Source: Gammaproteobacteria bacterium
Lineage (GTDB): Bacteria > Pseudomonadota > Gammaproteobacteria > Enterobacterales > Alteromonadaceae
DNA: 11,590 bases
Assembly: GCA_027484495.1 (NCBI GenBank)
Contig: JAIXSW010000456.1
Span: forward strand, 1-11,590
Direction of reading: 5' to 3'
Below, one piece after another: positions 1-5,659 of the stretch. The position numbers and the translations under genes are program-made. The notes below the pieces were generated by a model that was given only the letters and a program-made list of their open reading frames with translations, was not told where the DNA came from and did not search any database. Numbering within the stretch: position 1 is the first letter of the stretch; each line of letters begins with the position of its first letter.

Positions 1-38
1 TAACACCGCAGAAAGAGCTGCCAAACGCTGCCCGAAGG

Positions 39-136
39 GTTCGTTTGGCGGTGCTTTGGGCTTTGTCACTCGTTGCTCACATAGAATCACTATGCTACGC
101 GCCTCGTTTCGCGCCTAAAGCACCGCCAATTCGAAC
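39..136. repeat. Extragenic palindromic (MITE/REP-like) element
   Basis: Two arms form an imperfect inverted repeat. The left arm (about 39-61) contains TTGGCGGTGCTTTGGGC and the right arm (about 111-136) reads as GTTCGAATTGGCGGTGCTTTAGGC on the opposite strand. Between them is a small hairpin, CATAG-aatca-CTATG. A second, overlapping hairpin lies at 20-49 (GCCAAACG / CGTTTGGC with an inner CCC-GAA-GGG); it shares bases with the left arm, so the two folds exclude each other. The element starts 10 bases past the phosphatase stop codon, so it would sit in that operon's 3' untranslated RNA. No transposase is present. It resembles the mobile palindromic repeats common in intergenic DNA of this bacterial group, but only one copy is in view, so its class is inferred. 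A short ORF across it (from base 45) has no credible protein features. Confidence 0.55.
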
Positions 137-145
137 AAAACTTAA

Positions 146-811
146 TCACCAAACATCAACACGCCCTAGGGTAGTCAGTGTCTGCAGTATCGCCGGCAGC
201 TGCGTCATCGCGGCTATTTCTATCACTGCCGGGTCCGGCCTGGCTTCCTGATAACGGTTCAAAAACACCGTACGACAACCTGCCGAAAGGCCCGCTTTGA
301 TGCCGGGTAAACTGTCCTCAATGACAATGCAATGCTGCGGCACTGTACCCAGCGCAGCAGCGGCATACTGGTACAAGCCGCCATCTGGTTTAAAACAATT
401 GATGTCATAAGCGCTGAACACCCGGTCGGCAAAGTAGTGGCTCAGGCCGCAGATCTGCAGCGCCTGACGGATTTTTGCCTGTGGCCCATTACTGACCACG
501 GCTAGCTGCATACCAGCCGCAGTTGCCCAGTCCAGTGCGGCCACCACGCCTGCGATCGGGCGTAATTGTGCGGCAAATAAGTCACTGACCAAACGCCGGT
601 ATTGCGTTTCACTGTCTAAAGGCAGCTGTACCGCAAAGCGGCTGGAAAGCTGAGCAAAGATCTCTGCCAGCTTGCCGCCGCGATAATCGCGCAGCAATAC
701 TTCGACCTCTACCTGAACACCAGCCTCTGCCAGCATAGTGGCCAGCGCCTGATTACACAGCCACTCGCTATCGACCAGAGTGCCGTCATTGTCAAACAGC
801 AGCGTGGTCAT
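146..811 (-). CDS. HAD-family phosphatase, YieH-like (sugar-phosphate phosphatase)
   Basis: This 221-residue cytoplasmic hydrolase belongs to the haloacid dehalogenase superfamily. All four motifs are visible: FDNDGTLVDSE near the N-terminus (nucleophile Asp7, acid/base Asp9), VVSNGP with Ser107, Lys141 in CFKPDG, and IEDS with Glu165/Asp166 for magnesium. A helical cap lies at about 15-85. The length and stretches such as RGGKLAEI, VVSNGP and FSAYDI...KPD resemble E. coli YieH, reported as a 6-phosphogluconate phosphatase; beta-phosphoglucomutase-like enzymes are the nearest alternative. The ATG overlaps the mannosidase TGA as ATGA, which implies co-transcription and translational coupling. 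In this locus it may dephosphorylate a hexose or aldonate phosphate made during mannoside breakdown, but the substrate is inferred. The family assignment is firm. Confidence 0.88.
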   Translation of the reverse strand: MTTLLFDNDGTLVDSEWLCNQALATMLAEAGVQVEVEVLLRDYRGGKLAEIFAQLSSRFAVQLPLDSETQYRRLVSDLFAAQLRPIAGVVAALDWATAAGMQLAVVSNGPQAKIRQALQICGLSHYFADRVFSAYDINCFKPDGGLYQYAAAALGTVPQHCIVIEDSLPGIKAGLSAGCRTVFLNRYQEARPDPAVIEIAAMTQLPAILQTLTTLGRVDVW

Positions 812-3201
812 TGTGACGGCTGCTGTTGTGCTGGTTCAGCCGACATCTGTAGCTCGAGCACGCCACCGTCCATGATCTCGCTATGCAGCAGATGTGGGCG
901 ATTGAGCAACTGGCCATTGAGCTTGATCTGACTGATGTAAGGCCGGTCAGCGCCATTATTCAGTGTTTTAATACAGAAGCGACGCTCAGCGGATAGTTGC
1001 AGGCAAGCTTCATCGAATAAAGGACTACCCAGCTGATAAACAGGGTCTGCTTCCAGACCACCGCTTAACTGAAACAGTCCCAGCTTCAATAACACAGCCA
1101 GGCTGCCCATCAGGCCCTGATCCTCATCACCATTGTAACCACGTTGTGGCGTCAAATGGCTGTAGACCGTATCGCTGATGCGGCGCGACCAGTATTGCGT
1201 CTTTTCTGGCGCCCCGGCAGCGGCGAAGATAAAAGCGGTCTGGATACTAGGCTGATTGCCATAGTTGATCGGCGTGCGGCGATACTCAGGATGCCCTTCC
1301 TGCGCATGCGCAGTGCCAGCGGTAAAATCCTGTTTGGCGGCTTGCTGAAACGCCTGCTCGAGGCGATTTACCAACGTCGTTTTACCGCCCATAACTTCAG
1401 CCAGCCCGTCGATATCATGCGGCACAAACCAGATCGCCTGTGCGGCATTCGATTCGATAAAACCGGCTTCGTATTCCAGCGGGTCAAACGGCGTGCGCCA
1501 GTTGCCATTGACTTGTTTTGGCCGGATAAATCCGCTTTTGGTGTCATACAGATTTCGCCAGTTTTGGCTGCGTTGCAGGAACTTGGTCGCGACGGCCTGA
1601 TCGCCGGCCTTTGTTGCCAGTTGTGCCAACGCAAAATCCTGATAGGCATATTCGAGCGTCTGACCGGCACCGCGCCGGTGGCTGCCGTAATTGCTTTCTG
1701 TTTCCGGCAGCGGGTAGGGCACATAACCGCGCTGATGGTAATAACTGAAGCCACCGCCGCTCGCGCTGTAATGTTCGTAACCGGCTTTGGCCATCAGACC
1801 GGCTGCACTGTGATTTTTCTGCAGCATCGGCAGCAGTTCGCTGGCCGGCGTTTGCAGCAAGCCTTTTTGTGCCAGCGAGACTAAAAACGGCGTCATCGGT
1901 ACGCCTGGCATCACGAGCGTATCCTGACCGCCGGACGGGCCGCGTGGGATTAAGCCAAAATCGCGGCCGTACTGGATCAGGCTTTCGCCAAGAGCAGTCG
2001 CGGCTTGCGGGTACACCAGAGGCCACAAAGTCGCGATAGTCCACTGCGCGCCCCAGAATGAATCGGAGTTGTGCATGGCAAAGCGCGGTTGTCCTTGCGC
2101 GTTAAGCGGTAACTGACGCACTTTGGGGTTTTGGCCGGATAAATCCATATATTGGCCGTTGACGTCAGAGACCACGCGCCGGCCCTGTAGCGCGTGCCAT
2201 AAATCAGTGTAAAAACGGCGTTGCTGGGTCAGGCTGCCACCTGTGATGTGAACGCGTGCCAGCGCTTGGTTCCACTGTGCATAAGCGTCGGCGCTGGTTT
2301 TAGCAAAATCCCACCCGGCTAATTCGCTCTGCAGATTCAGTTTGGCGTTGTCGGCCGAGACATAAGAGAAGCCCGCTTTCACTGATACCTGGTGGTCACT
2401 GCTATTAAAGCTGACCCGCAAACCAGCATCATCACCGCTGATGCCATTGACGTTGGCAAACTGCTGGTTGGCACGCCAGGCATCGAGCTGTTGCACCGGT
2501 GTCGAAAAGGCCAGATGAAAATACACTTTGACCGGCTTCACGCGCCGCTCTGTGCCCTGGTTGGTCACAAAACCGGCCAGCTGGTGTTGGTCAATTTGCC
2601 AGACTTCGGCATGTCCGAGTCTGGACGGTCCTTGCACGCCGCCGAGCTGCAGCAGTAATTGTTGTGGCTGGTCGGGTTGATATTGGTAGCGGGAAAAACC
2701 AACCCGAGATGTGGCTGTCAGTTCAACGCCAATGCCGTAACGCTTAAGGTGAAGTTGATGGTAACCGGGCCGAACGATTTCATTGTCATGGGAAAAAGCC
2801 GAGGCATAATCGACTTGCTGTGCGGACAAAGGTCTGTGGTCCGATACCGGCATCAGCGACAGACCTGCCAATTGCCATTCGTGAATATGATTAAAACCTT
2901 TGACGGTGCTTTCATCATAACGATAGCCGCTGCCCCATTCGCCGTTCAGCGCCGTATCGGGAAACAAGCTGACCATGCCAAAAGGCCGCGCCGCCGAGGA
3001 GAAGTAAAACCAGCGACTATTCGCGGTATCTAAAAACGGATACACCAACGCTGCCGGTTCAGCAACTGCAGGCGCCAGCGCTGGCTCGGTTTGCGTAGTA
3101 TGAGCTTGCGCTGCGGGTAAGGCGGCAGCTTGCAACAACAGTAACGAGCAGAAGATCCGGCCAACAACCAGTCGGGCAGTTTGATAATTCGGGACAGGCA
3201 T
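808..3201 (-). CDS. Secreted GH92 family alpha-mannosidase
   Basis: This 797-residue exo-alpha-mannosidase belongs to glycoside hydrolase family 92, a calcium-dependent inverting family that trims alpha-mannosides of N-glycans and mannans. Residues 1-33 are a signal peptide (hydrophobic LLLLQAAALPAA, probable cut after AQA), so it acts in the periplasm or outside. The N-terminal beta-sandwich spans about 50-300 and the (alpha/alpha)6 domain about 320-715. Family landmarks include TLEYAYQDF (515-523), WFVPHDIDGL (591-600), Glu583 in IESNAAQ at the catalytic-acid position, GNQPS (648-652) and GDED (691-694) with the paired aspartates expected to act as base. Several otherwise conserved positions differ from typical members (AAQ for AWQ; GNQPSI for GNEPSH), so the linkage preferred is uncertain. 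The start is backed by GGAG about 8 nt upstream. It lies 140 bp downstream of the repressor gene, with its own predicted promoter and operators in the gap. Confidence 0.95.
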   Translation of the reverse strand: MPVPNYQTARLVVGRIFCSLLLLQAAALPAAQAHTTQTEPALAPAVAEPAALVYPFLDTANSRWFYFSSAARPFGMVSLFPDTALNGEWGSGYRYDESTVKGFNHIHEWQLAGLSLMPVSDHRPLSAQQVDYASAFSHDNEIVRPGYHQLHLKRYGIGVELTATSRVGFSRYQYQPDQPQQLLLQLGGVQGPSRLGHAEVWQIDQHQLAGFVTNQGTERRVKPVKVYFHLAFSTPVQQLDAWRANQQFANVNGISGDDAGLRVSFNSSDHQVSVKAGFSYVSADNAKLNLQSELAGWDFAKTSADAYAQWNQALARVHITGGSLTQQRRFYTDLWHALQGRRVVSDVNGQYMDLSGQNPKVRQLPLNAQGQPRFAMHNSDSFWGAQWTIATLWPLVYPQAATALGESLIQYGRDFGLIPRGPSGGQDTLVMPGVPMTPFLVSLAQKGLLQTPASELLPMLQKNHSAAGLMAKAGYEHYSASGGGFSYYHQRGYVPYPLPETESNYGSHRRGAGQTLEYAYQDFALAQLATKAGDQAVATKFLQRSQNWRNLYDTKSGFIRPKQVNGNWRTPFDPLEYEAGFIESNAAQAIWFVPHDIDGLAEVMGGKTTLVNRLEQAFQQAAKQDFTAGTAHAQEGHPEYRRTPINYGNQPSIQTAFIFAAAGAPEKTQYWSRRISDTVYSHLTPQRGYNGDEDQGLMGSLAVLLKLGLFQLSGGLEADPVYQLGSPLFDEACLQLSAERRFCIKTLNNGADRPYISQIKLNGQLLNRPHLLHSEIMDGGVLELQMSAEPAQQQPSQ

Positions 3202-3230
3202 GTACCAGCTCCATAAAACAATATTCGCTG

Positions 3231-3259
3231 GTTATAGCAATTGGCCTGTCCAATTGCAA
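3231..3259 (-). promoter_or_regulatory. Predicted sigma70 promoter of the GH92-phosphatase operon
   Basis: On the minus strand, TTGCAA (3254-3259, 4/6 match to -35) is followed by exactly 17 bp and then TATAAC (3231-3236, 5/6 match to -10). Transcription would start near 3224 and leave a leader of about 23 nt before the mannosidase ATG. The spacer is almost entirely filled by the palindrome ATTGGACAGGCCAAT, so a protein bound there would block RNA polymerase. The prediction rests on consensus matching only. Confidence 0.6.
3239..3255. promoter_or_regulatory. GntR-type operator, copy 1 (GH92 promoter)
   Basis: AATTGGCCTGTCCAATT is the most symmetric copy of the recurring motif; outer ATTGG/CCAAT arms flank a 5-bp centre. 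FadR-subfamily GntR proteins bind short dyads of the TGGTnnnACCA type, and a FadR-type gene lies 87 bp away. It occupies the predicted -35/-10 spacer of the mannosidase promoter, as expected for a repressor site. Confidence 0.7.
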
Positions 3260-3275
3260 TATGGTCTGTCCAATT
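3259..3275. promoter_or_regulatory. GntR-type operator, copy 2 (upstream of GH92 promoter)
   Basis: ATATGGTCTGTCCAATT shares TGGyCTGTCCAAT with copy 1. Its centre (3267) is 20 bp from the centre of copy 1 (3247), about two helical turns, so two dimers could bind the same DNA face. A degenerate third copy, GCGAGGTAAGTCCGGTT, is centred another 20 bp away at 3287 and keeps only the inner GG..GTCC bases; it is not listed separately. Confidence 0.65.
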
Positions 3276-3341
3276 GGAGCGAGGTAAGTCCGGTTGTAGC
3301 CGTATTGACCACTGAGTTGTAGTGAAAGCTGAGCCGCAGCC

Positions 3342-4076
3342 TTATTCACCAATCAACAACACATAAGCTTCGGTAACCTGCGCGATATGCGATTGCATCG
3401 CGGCCTTGGCACCTGCGGCATCGCGCCGGCTTAAACACAAATAGATTTTTTCATGGGCTTCGATGTTAGGGCCTGCAACCTGGCGGCGGATCTTCTCGGC
3501 AAATAACTGACTGAGCTCCGAACTTTCACGCAGGGCCCACAGCCATTCAATCATCGATTGCAAGGCACTGTTGCGGGTGGCACTGGCGATCAGCTGGTGG
3601 AATTTGCCGTCAAAAGTCTCAGCCTCGGCCGATCTTTGTTGCGCCACCAAACTAATCATTTGCGTCAGATAAGCTTTGAGTTTCAAAAGTTCTTCATTGC
3701 TGATGCGCTCTGCAGCGAGGGCGGCGGCGTCGCCTTCTAACAATAAACGCGCTTCCATAATCTCCAGCGGACCCGGCGCGTTTTCTGCCAACAACGAACT
3801 TTTCAGACTGGCTTCCTGCAACACATAAACACCTGAACCCGGCCGGATATCGACCAGACCTGACACTTCCAATGCGATCAGCGCCTCGCGCACCGTCTGA
3901 CGGCTGACATCATATTGCTGGGCTAAATCACGCTCTGCCGGCAAACGCATACCGGGTTTAAGCTCGCCGGCATTGATTTGCTGCGCCAGTTTATCGGCGA
4001 TTTGCAGATAAAGTCTGGAGTTGGATGCCGGGGTCTGGCGACTGCCGGCCGGTGAAAGATGGGTGTTGTCGTTCAT
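3342..4076 (-). CDS. FadR-subfamily GntR transcriptional repressor
   Basis: This 244-residue DNA-binding regulator has an N-terminal GntR winged helix-turn-helix (about 21-88, with LPAERDLAQQYDVSRQTVREAL and the wing RPGSGVYV). A C-terminal all-helical FCD ligand domain follows (about 105-235). The usual FCD metal ligands appear to be present: Asp156 and His160 in FDGKFH, His208 and His230. The group includes UxuR, ExuR and other regulators of sugar-acid metabolism, so D-mannonate or a related aldonate/uronate is a reasonable guess for the inducer. The ATG at 4076 is preferred over a longer TTG-initiated frame from 4190, because the extra 38 codons run through the operators and predicted promoter and lack GntR similarity. 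A modest ribosome site (GGAA) precedes this ATG. It sits between the two divergent arms of the locus, flanked by matching dyads, so it probably controls both arms and itself. Confidence 0.92.
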   Translation of the reverse strand: MNDNTHLSPAGSRQTPASNSRLYLQIADKLAQQINAGELKPGMRLPAERDLAQQYDVSRQTVREALIALEVSGLVDIRPGSGVYVLQEASLKSSLLAENAPGPLEIMEARLLLEGDAAALAAERISNEELLKLKAYLTQMISLVAQQRSAEAETFDGKFHQLIASATRNSALQSMIEWLWALRESSELSQLFAEKIRRQVAGPNIEAHEKIYLCLSRRDAAGAKAAMQSHIAQVTEAYVLLIGE

Positions 4077-4088
4077 GAGTTTCCGTAG

Positions 4089-4105
4089 AAGTGGTTTGAC
4101 CAAAA
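4089..4105. promoter_or_regulatory. GntR-type operator, copy 3 (repressor gene promoter)
   Basis: AAGTGGTTTGACCAAAA contains the dyad TGGT-ttg-ACCA, the classic FadR-family pattern. It lies just downstream of the predicted -10 of the repressor gene and covers its likely transcription start. Centre 4097. Confidence 0.65.
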
Positions 4106-4132
4106 ATTTATTGTTGCAAATTGGCCTGTCCA
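4105..4132 (-). promoter_or_regulatory. Predicted promoter of the GntR repressor gene
   Basis: On the minus strand, TGGACA (4127-4132, 5/6 match to -35), a 16-bp spacer and TAAATT (4105-4110, 4/6 match to -10) form a moderate sigma70 promoter starting transcription near 4098. The -35 lies inside operator copy 4 and the start within copy 3, so autoregulation is expected. The weak -10 makes the exact placement tentative. Confidence 0.4.
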
Positions 4133-4135
4133 GAT
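4119..4135. promoter_or_regulatory. GntR-type operator, copy 4
   Basis: AATTGGCCTGTCCAGAT is identical to copy 1 over its first 14 bases, which is hard to explain by chance in a position 880 bp away. Its centre at 4127 is exactly 30 bp from copies 3 and 5. Confidence 0.7.
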
Positions 4136-4148
4136 GTAAGTTAAATCC

Positions 4149-4165
4149 AACAGGCTTGACCAATT
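4149..4165. promoter_or_regulatory. GntR-type operator, copy 5
   Basis: AACAGGCTTGACCAATT keeps GG.yTGaCCAATT; its centre (4157) is 30 bp from copy 4. Copies 3, 4 and 5 thus form an evenly spaced array, about three helical turns apart, between the divergent repressor and dehydratase genes. Confidence 0.6.
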
Positions 4166-4210
4166 TAGCTGTGAGACGACGTTGACGCAACTTCTGTGCA
4201 TAAACATCGA

Positions 4211-4227
4211 TAGCGGTCAGACCAGAT
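4211..4227. promoter_or_regulatory. GntR-type operator, copy 6 (dehydratase promoter region)
   Basis: TAGCGGTCAGACCAGAT contains GGTCAGACC, a near-perfect dyad on the same plan, centred 62 bp beyond copy 5. It lies immediately upstream of TAGAAT (4227-4232), a 5/6 match to a plus-strand -10 for the dehydratase operon. No good -35 is seen at the right distance, so the promoter itself is uncertain, but a repressor here would cover it. Confidence 0.5.
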
Positions 4228-4371
4228 AGAATTTTAATGCCCGGCTGCTGTACGGCTTTTTTGCAGGCAGCGGTAACAGAATGCCAGCGGTGGCAGCGTC
4301 ACCGGATGTCGCAGCAGGGCGAAGACCAGCAGTAAAAAGCAGTTCCAATGGCGGAATTTCAGAGGATCCAG

Positions 4372-5580
4372 ATGAAAATCATTGATGCGAAAGTCATTAT
4401 TACCTGTCCAGACCGTAACTTTGTCACGGTGAAAATCACCACGGATCAGGGGCTGTATGGCATCGGTGATGCGACATTAAACGGCCGCGAGCTGGCGGTC
4501 GCCAGTTATCTGCAGGACCACCTGATCCCTTGTCTGATTGGCCGTGACGCCAGCCGTATTGAAGATATCTGGCAATTTTTCTATCGTGGCGCTTACTGGC
4601 GCCGTGGTCCGGTTGGTATGACCGCGATTGCCGCTATTGACGTGGCGCTGTGGGATATCAAAGCCAAAGCCGCCAATATGCCGCTGTATCAGTTGCTAGG
4701 TGGTCGCAGCCGTGACGGCATTATGGTATATGGCCACGCCAACGGCAGTACTATCGCGGAAACGGTGGCGGAAGTGGGCCGTTATATTGAGATGGGCTAC
4801 AAGGCTATCCGCGCCCAGACCGGCGTGCCGGGTCTTGCCAGCACTTATGGGGTGTCGAAAGACAAAATGTATTACGAGCCGGCCGACAATGACTTGCCGT
4901 CTGAAAACGTCTGGTCCACCAGCAAGTATCTCAATAGTGTGCCGGAACTGTTTAAAGTACTGCGCGAAACCTATGGCTATGACCACCATCTGCTGCATGA
5001 CACGCACCACCGCCTGACGCCGATTGAAGCGGCGCAGCTCGGTAAGTCACTGGAACCGTATAAATTATTCTGGTTAGAAGATGCGGTGCCAGCCGAACTG
5101 CAGGAAGGTTTCCGTTTATTCCGTCATCACACCACCACGCCAATCGCGGTGGGGGAAGTGTTTGCATCAATCCATGATTGCCAGCAATTAATCAGCGAGC
5201 AGCTGATTGACTATATCCGTACCACTATTGTCCATGGCGGCGGTATTACGCATCTGCGCCGCATTGCGCATCTGGCTGAGCTGTATCACGTCCGCACTGG
5301 CTTCCATGGCGCCACCGACTTGAGCCCAATCACGATGGGCGCGGCGCTGCATTTTGATACTTGGGTGCCAAATTTCGGTATCCAGGAATATATGCGCCAC
5401 ACCGAGGCCACTGATGAAGTGTTCCCGCATGACTATCACTTCGCCAACGGCTATTTGTATGCAGGTGAAAAACCAGGCCATGGCGTGGATATTGACGAAA
5501 AACTGGCGGCCAAATATCCGTACAAACGCGCTTATCTGCCGGTCAACCGGTTAGAAGATGGCACCATGTATAACTGGTAA
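4372..5580 (+). CDS. manD: D-mannonate dehydratase (enolase superfamily ManD)
   Basis: This 402-residue cytoplasmic enzyme dehydrates D-mannonate to 2-keto-3-deoxy-D-gluconate with magnesium. The start at 4372 is supported by GAGG at 4362-4365 and gives MKIIDAKVII..., the usual ManD N-terminus and the length of the characterised Novosphingobium enzyme; an ATG at 4348 would add eight unrelated residues. Enolase-type capping domain about 1-125, then the TIM barrel. Metal ligands Asp210 (LLHDTHH), Glu236 (WLEDAVP) and Glu262 (VGEVF) and catalytic Arg147, Tyr159 and His212 fall at the family positions, as does the C-terminal Trp402. Ala314 is, as far as I recall, the residue typical of efficient mannonate dehydratases rather than the low-activity D-gluconate-type members of the subgroup. 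It is first in the plus-strand arm, 79 bp before the AGE gene, with a leader of over 100 nt. Confidence 0.95.
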   Translation: MKIIDAKVIITCPDRNFVTVKITTDQGLYGIGDATLNGRELAVASYLQDHLIPCLIGRDASRIEDIWQFFYRGAYWRRGPVGMTAIAAIDVALWDIKAKAANMPLYQLLGGRSRDGIMVYGHANGSTIAETVAEVGRYIEMGYKAIRAQTGVPGLASTYGVSKDKMYYEPADNDLPSENVWSTSKYLNSVPELFKVLRETYGYDHHLLHDTHHRLTPIEAAQLGKSLEPYKLFWLEDAVPAELQEGFRLFRHHTTTPIAVGEVFASIHDCQQLISEQLIDYIRTTIVHGGGITHLRRIAHLAELYHVRTGFHGATDLSPITMGAALHFDTWVPNFGIQEYMRHTEATDEVFPHDYHFANGYLYAGEKPGHGVDIDEKLAAKYPYKRAYLPVNRLEDGTMYNW

Positions 5581-5590
5581 AGACGCGGTC

Positions 5591-5615
5591 AGAGCCGGCG
5601 GTTCAGGCCGGCGCT
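5591..5615. other. Intergenic hairpin between manD and the AGE gene
   Basis: GCCGGC (5594-5599) pairs with GCCGGC (5607-5612) across the 7-nt loop GGTTCAG, with two further outer pairs after one mismatch. No T run follows, so it is not a standard terminator; it could stabilise or process the upstream message. Short GC-rich palindromes also arise by chance. Confidence 0.3.
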
Positions 5616-5659
5616 GCAACAACACAAGATTGGCGACACAACACGGGAAGTGACTGCTG

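Noticed and set aside
1..145. Integron attC site
   Set aside because: The element is palindromic, but I find no paired GTTRRRY and RYYYAAC core sites at its ends, and no integrase or gene cassettes nearby.
45..251. Small plus-strand ORF of 68 codons
   Set aside because: It spans the palindromic element and the end of the antisense phosphatase gene, with no ribosome site or recognisable protein features.
1144..2044. Long open frames overlapping the mannosidase gene on both strands (for example 1144-1884 plus and 1544-2044 minus)
   Set aside because: They lie wholly inside a clear GH92 gene, have arginine/cysteine-rich composition typical of wrong-frame translation, and show no motifs or ribosome sites.
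3342..4190. Longer GntR protein starting at 4190
   Set aside because: It begins at a TTG, adds 38 residues without GntR similarity, and runs through three operator copies and the predicted promoter. The ATG at 4076 fits the family.
4348..4371. ManD start at the upstream ATG (4348)
   Set aside because: The ATG at 4372 has a GAGG ribosome site and gives the 402-residue length and numbering of characterised ManD, with all catalytic residues at their known positions.
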